NCBI RefSeq assembly: GCF_900143005.1
Contig: NZ_FRCS01000006.1
Location: forward strand, 62,001 to 126,000
DNA from: Cryptosporangium aurantiacum
Lineage (GTDB): Bacteria > Actinomycetota > Actinomycetes > Mycobacteriales > Cryptosporangiaceae
Reading direction: 5' to 3'
DNA: 64,000 nt
How positions within the stretch are numbered: the stretch's first letter is position 1; each line of letters starts with the position of its first letter. Position numbers and translations under genes: made by a program. Below are positions 8,115 through 16,659 of the stretch, piece after piece. The notes beneath the pieces are model-generated. The model had not been told where the DNA came from. It was given only the letters and a program-made list of their open reading frames with translations, and did no database searches.

Positions 8115-9499
8115 CAGTATCGCCATCCGTCGCCGAAGGTGGTGAGACGTCGGCCCAGGTAGTCCTCGACGCAGGTCAGCGCGGCACGGGCCGCGCGGTC
8201 GGTGCCGACGCCACGGCTGCGGAACGTCTCGCTGGCGAACCACAGGCCGTCGACGTTCGGGGCGCGCCAGTGCGGCCGGTAGCGCCCGACCAGCCCGGGC
8301 ATCTGGATCACGCCGAACGACGGCTCGAAGACGAGGTGGCGACGCCGCCAGACCGCGTTCGCGAACCCCGGCCACATCGTCGTGAGGTCGCGCTCGAACG
8401 CCTCCATCGTGGCCCGGCACCACTCCCGGTCCCGGCCCTTGGCGCCGGGGATGATCGCCCCCATGACGTGCAGGTGGGTCCCGGGCGGCGAGCACGACGG
8501 GTCCATCGCGGACTGGTCGAACATGAACCCGGAGCAGGACGTCGACGGCGTGGCGGTCCACGTCGCCAGCTCGCGCGGATCGAACCGGGTGACCGGCTCC
8601 TCGGTCGCGAGGTAGAGGCCGAGCCAGGCGATGCGGAACTTGTCCTGCGCGAGGAACTCGATCTGCGACGCGTACCACTCGGGTAACGCGCTGCGCGGCA
8701 CGACGTTCAGGACGGTCCAGACCGGCAGCGTGGAGATGACCGCCGGCGCCTCCAGGATCTCCTCCTCGAAGAACTCGTTCGGCATCACCCGCGGCTGCCG
8801 GCCGATCGCGACGCCCTTGACCTCGCCGTTCTCGATCACGACGCGCTCGACCGAGGTCCCGAGCCGCAGTTCACCGCCGTGCTCGACGAGCGCGTCGGCG
8901 AGGTCGCGCCACAGGCCGTCCCAGCCCTGCCCCGGCCAGAACGAGTACGCGGCGGTGTTGCGCTCCTCGAAGTGCATCTTGCGGACGTAGAGGTTGTCGC
9001 TCGCGGAGTGGTCGTACCAGTTGTCGGTCATGCATTCGAGGACGGAGATGAACTCGAACAGGTCGACCACACCCTGGTCGTCGGTGTACTGCCGGATCCA
9101 CTCCCGCAGCGAACGGTCGTCCCAGTCGTCGAGCGCCTCGTACGGGGTGTTGACCAGGGCCTTGATGACCTTTTTGAGCTCGGTCCGGTCGGTGTAGCGG
9201 TCCCGGATCGAGCCCCAGCCGGCCCCGTTCTGCCAGATCGGCATGTCGTTGCTGACCTCGCCGTGGACCAGTTCCTTGCCCACGTGCTCGAAGACCTTGG
9301 TCAGGCCGGAGCCGCCGTCCTCCACGAGGTGCCCGCCGAGGTTGACGGTGAACCCCTCGTCCGGCACGGCCATCGCGCGTCCCCCGAGGTGCGGGCTGCG
9401 GTCGAGGACCACCACCCGCCGCCCCTCCTTGGCCAGCAGCGCGCCCGCGGTCAGCCCGGCGGCGCCCGCTCCGATCACCACCACGTCGTAGGTCGGCAT
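8114..9499 (-). CDS. Phytoene desaturase-like FAD-dependent oxidoreductase
   Basis: A 461-residue flavoprotein with the N-terminal dinucleotide-binding motif VVVIGAGAAGLTAGALLAKEG and the ADP-ribose acidic end LDRSPHLGGRA, as in phytoene dehydrogenase/amine oxidase relatives. The C-terminal FAD motif is recognisable around GLWFASETFRSRGVGTDRAA. It likely oxidises or isomerises a C-C bond in a lipid- or terpenoid-like substrate; the substrate is unknown. ATG at 9499 (PTYDVVVIGAG) is preferred; GTG at 9517 would add six residues. The gene is coupled by overlap to the LLM enzyme and lies directly downstream of the motif at 9535. Confidence 0.85.
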   Translation of the reverse strand: MPTYDVVVIGAGAAGLTAGALLAKEGRRVVVLDRSPHLGGRAMAVPDEGFTVNLGGHLVEDGGSGLTKVFEHVGKELVHGEVSNDMPIWQNGAGWGSIRDRYTDRTELKKVIKALVNTPYEALDDWDDRSLREWIRQYTDDQGVVDLFEFISVLECMTDNWYDHSASDNLYVRKMHFEERNTAAYSFWPGQGWDGLWRDLADALVEHGGELRLGTSVERVVIENGEVKGVAIGRQPRVMPNEFFEEEILEAPAVISTLPVWTVLNVVPRSALPEWYASQIEFLAQDKFRIAWLGLYLATEEPVTRFDPRELATWTATPSTSCSGFMFDQSAMDPSCSPPGTHLHVMGAIIPGAKGRDREWCRATMEAFERDLTTMWPGFANAVWRRRHLVFEPSFGVIQMPGLVGRYRPHWRAPNVDGLWFASETFRSRGVGTDRAARAALTCVEDYLGRRLTTFGDGWRY

Positions 9500-9534
9500 G
9501 GGATCACGATCGACCACCCACGCTATTTCGTCAA

Positions 9535-9545
9535 ACGGTTGTTAG
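9535..9545. promoter_or_regulatory. Third copy of the GGTTG-TTAG operator half-site
   Basis: ACGGTTGTTAG, followed by ATAGATTT. The longer string CGGTTG-TTAGATAG resembles the right side of the operator at 1310-1327 (CGGTTGGTAGATAG). It sits 36 bp upstream of the FAD oxidoreductase ATG and overlaps the last codons of the MarR gene. The inverted left half is poor here (CAAAC/GGTTG only). Confidence 0.4.
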
Positions 9546-10000
9546 ATAGATTTGTCCAAGCGCGCACGGAGGGCTGCGGCGACGTCGCGGGCCGCGTCGA
9601 GTTGCTCCGGCGTGAGCGCGTCGACGAACAGTTCCCGGATGACCTTGAAGTGCGGGACCGTGGCCGCCCGGAACGCGTCGGCGCCGACGCGTTCCAGCAC
9701 GACGTCGGCGCCACGGTTGTCGGTCGGAGACGATTCGCGCCGGATCAGCCCGCGACGCTCCATCCGGCCGAGGTGGTGCGAGAGCCGGCTCCGCTCCCAG
9801 CCGACGGCGGTGGCCAGGTCGGACGAGCGGAGCCGGTTGCCGTCGGCCTCGCTCAGCGCCAGCAGCACGCCGTAGTCACCCGGCGAGAGTCCGGTGTCGC
9901 GGTGGAGCCGGGCACCGACGGCCGTGCGCAGCGCCTCGGTGGTCTCGAGAAAATCCCGCCAGACGGCCAGCTCCTCGCGCGTCGGCAATCGTCTGGGCAT
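9542..10000 (-). CDS. MarR family transcriptional regulator
   Basis: A 152-residue winged-helix regulator. The DNA-binding core is LSPGDYGVLLALSEADGNRL, RSSDLATAVGWERSRLSHHL, GRMERRGLIRRE and the wing SPTDNRGADVVL, which is the MarR arrangement. ATG at 10000 has GGAAGGGG 8 nt upstream, so the longer reading from 10036, which would run through the palindrome, is rejected. It is divergent from the LLM gene at 10065, with a near-perfect palindrome between them. It therefore probably represses itself and the LLM/F420-reductase-like pair in response to a small aromatic or lipophilic ligand. Confidence 0.9.
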   Translation of the reverse strand: MPRRLPTREELAVWRDFLETTEALRTAVGARLHRDTGLSPGDYGVLLALSEADGNRLRSSDLATAVGWERSRLSHHLGRMERRGLIRRESSPTDNRGADVVLERVGADAFRAATVPHFKVIRELFVDALTPEQLDAARDVAAALRARLDKSI

Positions 10001-10021
10001 AACCGTGACCCCTTCCGCGTT

Positions 10022-10039
10022 TGATTGACACGTCAATCA
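10022..10039. promoter_or_regulatory. MarR-type palindromic operator
   Basis: TGATTGACACGTCAATCA: two perfect 8-bp arms around a 2-bp spacer, located between the divergent MarR (10000) and LLM (10065) starts. Symmetry, size and position all fit an autoregulatory MarR site. Confidence 0.75.
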
Positions 10040-10064
10040 TAGCGACGCAGGGAGAACCACAGCC

Positions 10065-11096
10065 ATGACCGAGTTCGAGATGGGCCTCGACACGTTCGGC
10101 GACGTTCCGGCGGACGACGACGGCCTGCTGGTTTCCCACGGCCGGGCGATCCGGCAGGTGGTCGACGAGGCCGTGCTCGCCGACGAGCTGGGCGTGGACG
10201 TGATCGCGCTCGGCGAGCACCACCGGCCGGAGTACTCGATCTCCACCCCGGAGACCGTCCTCGCCGGGATCGCCACCCGCACGCAGCGCATCAAGCTCGC
10301 GTCCGGCGTGACCGTGCTCAGCTCCGACGACCCGGTCCGCGTGTTCCAGCGCTTCGCCACCGTCGACGCGCTCTCGCAGGGCCGCGCCCAGGTGATCCTG
10401 GGGCGCGGGTCGTTCACCGAGTCGTTCCCGCTGTTCGGCTACGACCTGAGCGACTACGACGTGCTGTTCGAGGAGAAACTCGACCTGTTCGCGAAACTCC
10501 TGGACGAGGAGCCGGTCACCTGGGACGGCACCACCCGCGCGGCGCTGACCGACGCGGACGTGTTCCCCAAGACCGAGTCCGGGCACCTGGACACGTGGGT
10601 CGGCGTCGGTGGTTCGCCGCAGTCGGTCGTGCGCACGGCCCGGTACGGGCTGCCGCTGATGCTCGCGATCATCGGCGGGCCCGCCGCCCGGTTCGCCCCG
10701 TACATCGAGCTGTACCGCCGGGCCGCCGAGCAGCTCGGCACGGTCGCGCACCCCGTCGGCATGCACTCCCCCGGCTTCGTCGCCGACACCGACGAGGAGG
10801 CGAAGGAGCTGTTCTACCCGGCCTACAAGGTGCAGCGCGACCGGATCGGCGCCCTGCGCGGCTGGCCGCCGCTGCAGCGCGCCGAGTACGACGCCGAGGT
10901 CGAGAACGGTTCGCTCTACATCGGAGCGCCCGAGACCGTCGCCCGCCGGATCGCGGCCGCGGTGAAGACGCTCGGCGTCGGACGCTTCGACATGATCTAC
11001 ACCGCCGGTGCGCAGACGATCAGCGCCCGGACGCGAGCCGTCGAGCTCTACGGCGCGAAGGTCATGCCGATGGTTCGCGAGCTGGTGGCGGAGTGA
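10065..11096 (+). CDS. LLM-class flavin- or F420-dependent oxidoreductase
   Basis: A 343-residue luciferase-like enzyme with [41 protein letters not shown], the Gly-rich [19 protein letters not shown] and [20 protein letters not shown]. This is the bacterial luciferase-like monooxygenase type often annotated as an oxidoreductase of unknown substrate. ATG at 10065 follows GGGAGAACC. It overlaps the next gene by GTGA and faces the MarR gene across the palindrome at 10022, so all three probably form one ligand-controlled unit. Confidence 0.87.
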   Translation: MTEFEMGLDTFGDVPADDDGLLVSHGRAIRQVVDEAVLADELGVDVIALGEHHRPEYSISTPETVLAGIATRTQRIKLASGVTVLSSDDPVRVFQRFATVDALSQGRAQVILGRGSFTESFPLFGYDLSDYDVLFEEKLDLFAKLLDEEPVTWDGTTRAALTDADVFPKTESGHLDTWVGVGGSPQSVVRTARYGLPLMLAIIGGPAARFAPYIELYRRAAEQLGTVAHPVGMHSPGFVADTDEEAKELFYPAYKVQRDRIGALRGWPPLQRAEYDAEVENGSLYIGAPETVARRIAAAVKTLGVGRFDMIYTAGAQTISARTRAVELYGAKVMPMVRELVAE

Positions 11097-11740
11097 CCAC
11101 CATCGGCATCCTCGGAGCCGGCAAGGTCGGCACCGTCCTGGCCCGGCTGGCCCTCGCCGCCGGCTACGACGTGCTGATCGCCGGCTCCGGCGATCCGTCG
11201 AAGATCGCGTTGATCGTCGACGTCCTGGTGCCCGGCGCTACGGTCGTGCGCGCCGCCGAAGCGGCGGAGCGTGCGGACGTGGTCATCCTGGCGCTGCCGC
11301 TCGGTAAGTACCGGACCGTTCCGGTGGACGCCCTGCGCGGCAAGCTCGTCGTCGACGCGATGAACTACTGGTGGGAGATCGACGGCGTCCGCGAGGACCT
11401 CACCGACCCGCGGACGTCGTCCAGCGAGATCGTGCAGGCGTATCTGCCGGACTCGCGGGTCGTGAAGGCGTTCAACCACATGGGCTACCACGACCTCGAC
11501 GGGGAGGCGCGGACCGCGGGCGCGCCCGGGCGCAAGGCGATCGCGATCGCCGGTGATTCGGACGCCGACGTGGCCGCGGTCGCCGCGCTGGTCGACGCGC
11601 TGGGCTTCGATCCGGTGGTGGCCGGGCCACTCGCGGGGGGGGTGCGGATGCAGCCCGGTACCGAGGTGTTCGGCGCCAACGTCGACGCGGACCGAGTTCG
11701 GGCGATGCTCTCCCGCGTCACAGTGAACAAAGTATATTAG
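11093..11740 (+). CDS. NADPH:F420 reductase-like NAD(P)-binding protein
   Basis: A 215-residue Rossmann protein, starting [21 protein letters not shown]. The segments [28 protein letters not shown] and [13 protein letters not shown] resemble the NADP-dependent F420 reductase (Fno/NADP oxidoreductase coenzyme F420-dependent) family, which exchanges hydride between NADP(H) and F420. GTG at 11093 overlaps the LLM stop. Coupling to a LLM enzyme suggests local supply or recovery of reduced F420; this is an inference from context. Many homologues of this family are not true F420 reductases, so the specific activity is uncertain. Confidence 0.8.
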   Translation: MTTIGILGAGKVGTVLARLALAAGYDVLIAGSGDPSKIALIVDVLVPGATVVRAAEAAERADVVILALPLGKYRTVPVDALRGKLVVDAMNYWWEIDGVREDLTDPRTSSSEIVQAYLPDSRVVKAFNHMGYHDLDGEARTAGAPGRKAIAIAGDSDADVAAVAALVDALGFDPVVAGPLAGGVRMQPGTEVFGANVDADRVRAMLSRVTVNKVY

Positions 11741-11745
11741 ATACG

Positions 11746-13278
11746 GTGGAGACTGCCGCGTTTCAGTTCGCCGGCCAGGACATCCCCTGGCTGCTCGCCG
11801 GATGGGCCGCACGTCAGCCGGACAAGACGTTCCTGATCTGGGCACCGCACTCCGGCCCCGGCCGGAGCTGGACCTACGCCGAGTTCTGGGCCGACGTCCG
11901 CCGGGTAGCGGCCGGGCTGGCGGAGCGCGGCATCACCCCCGGCGACAAGGTCCTGCTGCACGCGGACAACTGCCCGGAGGGTCTGCTCACCTGGTACGCC
12001 TGCGCGACGCTCGGCGCGGTGACCGTCACGACGAACACCCGCAGCGCGCCGGACGAGGTCACTTACTTCGCGGAGAAGACCGGCTGCGTCGCGGCGGTCA
12101 CCCAGCCCGAGTACGCGGACCTGGTCACCGCGGCCGCACCGGACCTGAAGTGGATCGCGGTCACCGACGCGTTCGAGGCCCTGTACGGCGACCCGGACAC
12201 GCTGCCGGCCCGGGAGGCGGACCCGCTCGCGCCCGCCGGGATCCTGTTCACCTCGGGGACGACGTCGCGCCCGAAGGCCGTCGTGCACACCCACGCCAAC
12301 GCACTCTGGGCCGCCCGCATCGCCCCCAGCACCCTACGGATGACGGCGGCCGACACCTACCTCGTCTACCTGCCGTTCTTCCATGTCAACGCGCAGAGCT
12401 GGTCGATCTGGACGACGCTCGGCGCCGGCGGGACGATCGTGCTGCAGCCGAAGTTCTCCACGTCCCGGTTCTGGGACGTCGTCACCGCCCACCGCGTCAC
12501 GCACATCTCGCTGCTGCCGTTCGTGCTCAACGCGATCCTCGGGCAGCAGCCCCCGGCCGCCCACACGCTCAAGGCCGGGGTGTTCGGCGCGGTGATCCCC
12601 GAGCTCGACGCCGCGCTGGGGTTCTCGGTGCTGCCCGCGTTCGGCATGACCGAGACCGTCACGCCGGCGATCACGGCCGGTCCGGGGCTGCCGCCCGCGC
12701 CGCGGTCGATGGGCCGGTCGACGCCCGGCTACGAGACGCTGATCGTCGATCCGGAGACCGGTGAGGTGTGCGCCGACGGGCGCCCCGGTGAGCTGCGCAT
12801 CCGCGGCACCCGGGGCGTCGCGCTGTTCGCCGAGTACTACGACGATCCGGCGGCCACCGCGAAGAGTTTCACCGACGACGGCTGGTTCCGCACCGGCGAC
12901 ATCGTCCGGCTCGGTGAGACCGGCGACCTCGTCTACTGCGAGCGTGACTCCGACCTGCTCAAGGTCGGTGGGGAGAACGTCTCCGCGCGCGAGGTCGAGG
13001 ACGTCTGCCGCCAGGTGCCCGGCGTCGCCGACGTGGCGGTCGTCGGCGGCCCGCACCCGATGCTCGACGAGGTGCCCGTCGCGTTCGTCATCCTGCGGCC
13101 GGACGCGGCCGACTCGGGTGACATCGGAGCCGCCGTGATCGACCGCTGCCGGGAGGCTCTCGCCGACTTCAAGGTGCCCCGCGCCGTGCACGTCGTCGAT
13201 GAGTTTCCCCGCGCCACGCTCGACAAGGTCGCCAAGAACCAGCTCCGTGACCGGGCCAGGGAGCTCGCCGCGCACTAG
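11746..13278 (+). CDS. AMP-forming acyl-CoA ligase
   Basis: A 510-residue ANL enzyme: phosphate loop FTSGTTSRPKAVVHTHAN, A5 motif FGMTET, WFRTGDIVRL hinge region and C-terminal lysine in LDKVAKNQLR. The overall style recalls the crotonobetaine/carnitine-CoA ligase and medium-chain ligase groups; the substrate is not determinable. It starts with GTG 5 nt after the preceding stop and without a convincing Shine-Dalgarno sequence; TATATTAGATAC just upstream looks like a -10 element, so a near-leaderless start is possible. It probably belongs to the LLM/F420-reductase-like transcript. Confidence 0.9.
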   Translation: METAAFQFAGQDIPWLLAGWAARQPDKTFLIWAPHSGPGRSWTYAEFWADVRRVAAGLAERGITPGDKVLLHADNCPEGLLTWYACATLGAVTVTTNTRSAPDEVTYFAEKTGCVAAVTQPEYADLVTAAAPDLKWIAVTDAFEALYGDPDTLPAREADPLAPAGILFTSGTTSRPKAVVHTHANALWAARIAPSTLRMTAADTYLVYLPFFHVNAQSWSIWTTLGAGGTIVLQPKFSTSRFWDVVTAHRVTHISLLPFVLNAILGQQPPAAHTLKAGVFGAVIPELDAALGFSVLPAFGMTETVTPAITAGPGLPPAPRSMGRSTPGYETLIVDPETGEVCADGRPGELRIRGTRGVALFAEYYDDPAATAKSFTDDGWFRTGDIVRLGETGDLVYCERDSDLLKVGGENVSAREVEDVCRQVPGVADVAVVGGPHPMLDEVPVAFVILRPDAADSGDIGAAVIDRCREALADFKVPRAVHVVDEFPRATLDKVAKNQLRDRARELAAH

Positions 13279-13353
13279 CCCTCGGGAGGACCGGATGCTC
13301 GATTCGAAGATCGTCGGCGGACCACGGCCGGGCCGCCTGCTGCGCGGAGCGCG

Positions 13354-14307
13354 TTAGCTTTGGGTCACGACCACCTTGCCGAGGGCCCGGCCCTCGCCCA
13401 CCTCGGCCAGCGCTTCCGGCACCTCGTCCAGGCCGAACGTCCGGCCGATGTGGATGCGGAGGTCACCCGCGACGCAGAGGTCGGCCACCGGGGTGAAGTG
13501 CGCCGGTCCCTCCTTGACGGCGAGCACGCCCAGCCGCCGCCGAGTGAGGCGGCCGGCCACAAACCCGACGGTCAGGACGCGCAGCAGCGTCGGCACCGAC
13601 CCGCCGACGCACCGATACCTGCCGCCGGGGGCCAGCGCCCGGCGGTAGGCGAACACCGACTTGGTCGCGACCAGGTCGAGGATGAGGTCGTACGGGCCGC
13701 GGCGGGTGAAGTCCTCCCGGCGGTAGTCGAGCACCTCGTCCGCGCCGACCGACCGCATGAAGTCCAGCTTGTGAGCGTTGTCGACGCCGGTCACGTGCGC
13801 GCCCGCGCGCTTGGCGAGCTGGATCGCCCACGCTCCCGAACCACCGCCCGCGCCGTTGATCAGGACGCGGGCTCCGGCGGCGGCGCCGTCGGTGCCCTGC
13901 AGTGCGATCACGCCCGCCTGCGGAATCGTCGACGCTTCGGCGAACGTCAGCGCCGCGGGCTTGGGCGCCAGCGCCGACTCGGGAGCGATCGCATACTCGG
14001 CGAAGCCGCCCTTGAGCGCCAGGTTGTCGCCATACACCTCGTCGCCGTGCCGGAACGCGGTGACGTCCGGCCCGACCGCCTCGACCCGGCCGGCGATGTC
14101 CGAGCCGAGTACGCGCCGGGCCGGAGCGCGCAGCCCGCCGATCCGGGAGTACAGCGGCGAGCCGCGCAGCGTCTCCCAGTCGCTCAGGTTGAGCGAGGTG
14201 GCGGCCACCTTGACGAGCACCTGCCCGGCGCCGGGAACCGGCTCGGGAATCTCCTCGATCCGCAGCTCGTCCGGGAGCCCGTACCTGTCGTAGACGACCG
14301 CGCGCAT
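13354..14307 (-). CDS. Zinc-independent medium-chain dehydrogenase (quinone oxidoreductase-like)
   Basis: A 317-residue MDR enzyme predicted to reduce an alpha,beta-unsaturated carbonyl or quinone with NADPH. It begins MRAVVYDRYGLPDELRIEEI, has LGSDIAGRVEAVG, the nucleotide-binding LINGAGGGSGAWAIQLAKRAGA and the ending GKVVVTQS. Structural-zinc cysteines are absent, as expected for this subgroup. ATG at 14307 is preceded by GATGGGGAC. It is convergent with the ligase gene (75-bp gap) and divergent from the SDR at 14345. Confidence 0.88.
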   Translation of the reverse strand: MRAVVYDRYGLPDELRIEEIPEPVPGAGQVLVKVAATSLNLSDWETLRGSPLYSRIGGLRAPARRVLGSDIAGRVEAVGPDVTAFRHGDEVYGDNLALKGGFAEYAIAPESALAPKPAALTFAEASTIPQAGVIALQGTDGAAAGARVLINGAGGGSGAWAIQLAKRAGAHVTGVDNAHKLDFMRSVGADEVLDYRREDFTRRGPYDLILDLVATKSVFAYRRALAPGGRYRCVGGSVPTLLRVLTVGFVAGRLTRRRLGVLAVKEGPAHFTPVADLCVAGDLRIHIGRTFGLDEVPEALAEVGEGRALGKVVVTQS

Positions 14308-14344
14308 GTCCCCATCATGGTGCTGCCGTAAAGGAGCGGAACCC

Positions 14345-15196
14345 GTGACCGACCTGACGACGAAGTACGGCAGCTGGGTCCTGGTGGCCGGCGCGTCCGC
14401 GGGCCTGGGCGCCGCGTTCGCGGAGAGCGCGGCGAAACGCGGGCTGAACCTCGTGCTCGCCGCGCGCCGCGCGACCGTGCTGGAGGAGCGCGCGCGGGAG
14501 TTCGGAGCACGGTACGGCGTGCGAACCCGCGTCGTTCCGGTCGACTTGGGCGACGAGGACGCGGCGGACCGGCTGCTGGTCGCGACCGACGACCTCGACC
14601 TGGGCATCGTGATCTACAACGCGGCCGCCGAACCGGCCGGTCTGTTCCTGGACGCCGACCGCGAGGACCTCCGGACGAACCTCGCGGTCAACTGCTGGAC
14701 GCCGACGCTGCTCGCCCAGGGGCTGGGGCGGCGGTTCCGCGATCGGCGCCGGGGCGCGCTCGCACTGGTCAGCTCGATGGCCGCGCAGCAGGGCATCGCC
14801 CGGTTCGCCGCCTACGGTGCCGCGAAGTCGTACGAGCTGATCCTCGCCGAGAGCCTGTGGGACGAGTGGCGCGAGTTCGGCGTCGACGCGCTGGCGTACA
14901 TCGTCGGCGCCACCGCCAGCACCGGCTTCCGGGGCGCTGCCCCGGGGGCCTACCGCGACAACCCCGACCTGTCCGAGGGCGCGTCGCGGATCCTCGTCCC
15001 GGCCTCTCCGGAGGACGTCGCCGAACGCCTCTACGACCGGTTCCACCTCGGTCCCCGGCAGTACTCGCACGACGCGGACGAGGAGAAGACCCGCGCCGAC
15101 GCGACGAAGAGCCGCGCCGACGTCGTCACCGCGATGGGCCTGGTGACCGCCGGGCTGGCCCGCTTCCACCCCGGCGCCTCCCGGCTCAGCCGTTGA
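14345..15196 (+). CDS. SDR family oxidoreductase
   Basis: A 283-residue SDR with GASAGLGAAFAESAAKRG, IVIYNAAAE in place of the usual NAG, LVSSMAAQQG and the YGAAK catalytic motif. The reaction is NAD(P)-dependent alcohol/ketone interconversion by family. GTG at 14345 has AGGAG about 8 nt upstream. It is divergent from the MDR gene and its last 11 bp overlap the convergent Nramp-like gene. No specific pathway is evident. Confidence 0.85.
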   Translation: MTDLTTKYGSWVLVAGASAGLGAAFAESAAKRGLNLVLAARRATVLEERAREFGARYGVRTRVVPVDLGDEDAADRLLVATDDLDLGIVIYNAAAEPAGLFLDADREDLRTNLAVNCWTPTLLAQGLGRRFRDRRRGALALVSSMAAQQGIARFAAYGAAKSYELILAESLWDEWREFGVDALAYIVGATASTGFRGAAPGAYRDNPDLSEGASRILVPASPEDVAERLYDRFHLGPRQYSHDADEEKTRADATKSRADVVTAMGLVTAGLARFHPGASRLSR

Positions 15197-16631
15197 ACAG
15201 CTCCCGCAGCTGCTGGTTGAAGGTCAGCACGGACAACACGCCGAACAGCAGGAACGCCCAGATCAGCGCCGCGACCCGCACCGCGCCCGGACGGATCTCC
15301 ACCGGCAGCACCCGTCGGTTGATCACGAGCAGCAGCGCCGAGTACATGAACATCATCAGCCCGCCGGTGACCGCCGAGATGACGAGCAGGATCAGCGGCT
15401 GGGTGAGCCCGGACAGCAGGACGATGACACCGATCGTCACCAGGCCCCAGACCAGCGCGAAGTAGATCCTGCTCTCGTTCGTCGTCTTCAGGTACGCGGT
15501 CCGCAGGACGTCGGCGCCCAGCCGGCTGGTGTAGTCGACGATTCCGAGCGCCGCGGCGAACAGCGAGAAGGCACCGATGATCCAGAAGAACGTGCCGAAC
15601 CAGCCGCCGACGGACTCGTTGAGGACGTCACCCTCCGCTTCCAGGAACGAGATGTCGCTGCTCAGCCCTTCCCGGCCGTAGACGGTGGCGTAGGCCAGCA
15701 GCGAGGTGAAGAAGATCGTGAGGAAGCTGATCAGCACGAACGTGCTGAGCTGCTCGAGGTTGGCGAACCGCCACCAGCGCCGCCACCGGTCGAGGTGCTC
15801 GGGTGTGGGCTCGAAGACGTAGCCGGTCGACGGCGCGGCCTCCGGGTGGCCGGTGACCGGGCTGACGATCCGCGGGACGTACGAGCCCATGCCGAAGCCC
15901 TTGTCCCGGATCCAGTTGCTCTGGCACAGGTTCTGGCCGCCTCCGGCGCCGGCGAACGCCAGCGCCCCGAGCAGCAGCGCGAACCCGAGCTCCTCGTGGG
16001 GCACCCCCGCCTCGGTGATGATCTGGTAGCTGTCGGCCCAGGCCGTGGCCCCGATCGCGGCGAACGCGGCGACGACGATGAGCAGCAGGACGGCCGCGAC
16101 CTTGACCATCTCGATCTTCTCGAGCGCCTGGTAGACGACCGGAGCCATGGTCAGGACGGCGCCGATCAGGACCAGGATGCCGATCGCGATCGCGGTCGAA
16201 CTGCCACCGACGAGGTACGTGATCAGGGTGGCCGAGCTGGTGGCCCAGCCCGGCCAGATGTTGGCGAAGTAGGCCATGATCGCGAAGACCAGACCCCAGT
16301 GCCGCCAGTACCGGCTGAAGCCGGTGAGCGCGGTCTCCCCCGTCGCGAGCGTGTACCGCTCGATCTCCATGTTGAGGAAGTACTGGGTGGCCAGGCCCAC
16401 GAACGCTGCCCAGACGAACACCAGCCCGACCTGGGACGCGATGTACGGATAGAGGATGAACTCACCGCTGGCCATGCCGACGCCGGCGGCGATGATCCCC
16501 GGCCCGATGACCCGCCGGAAGTTCGCCGGTGGCTCGGGCAGCTCCCGGACCTCGGGGGCGGCCAGGTACTTGGTCGGGAACCGGTCCACCACCGAGGTGC
16601 GGCTTCCTCCGGTCGAAGGGACGCTGACCAT
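15186..16631 (-). CDS. Nramp-family metal-ion transporter, non-canonical
   Basis: A 481-residue inner-membrane protein with about eleven to twelve hydrophobic helices. VIGPGIIAAGVGMASGEF and LYPYIASQVGLVF mark TM1, and FAGAGGGQNLCQSNWIRDKG follows TM6, so the fold is Nramp/LeuT-type. The canonical TM1 metal site DPGN and TM6 MPH motif are not present: TM1 reads GMASGEF and TM6 reads GAGGGQN. Canonical Mn/Fe proton symport cannot therefore be assumed. It is 28 bp downstream of the alpha-hydroxyacid dehydrogenase gene on the same strand and probably co-transcribed. It overlaps the convergent SDR by 11 bp. Confidence 0.83.
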   Translation of the reverse strand: MVSVPSTGGSRTSVVDRFPTKYLAAPEVRELPEPPANFRRVIGPGIIAAGVGMASGEFILYPYIASQVGLVFVWAAFVGLATQYFLNMEIERYTLATGETALTGFSRYWRHWGLVFAIMAYFANIWPGWATSSATLITYLVGGSSTAIAIGILVLIGAVLTMAPVVYQALEKIEMVKVAAVLLLIVVAAFAAIGATAWADSYQIITEAGVPHEELGFALLLGALAFAGAGGGQNLCQSNWIRDKGFGMGSYVPRIVSPVTGHPEAAPSTGYVFEPTPEHLDRWRRWWRFANLEQLSTFVLISFLTIFFTSLLAYATVYGREGLSSDISFLEAEGDVLNESVGGWFGTFFWIIGAFSLFAAALGIVDYTSRLGADVLRTAYLKTTNESRIYFALVWGLVTIGVIVLLSGLTQPLILLVISAVTGGLMMFMYSALLLVINRRVLPVEIRPGAVRVAALIWAFLLFGVLSVLTFNQQLRELFNG

Positions 16632-16659
16632 GGGTCCTCCTTCATCCGTGCGCTGTCGG

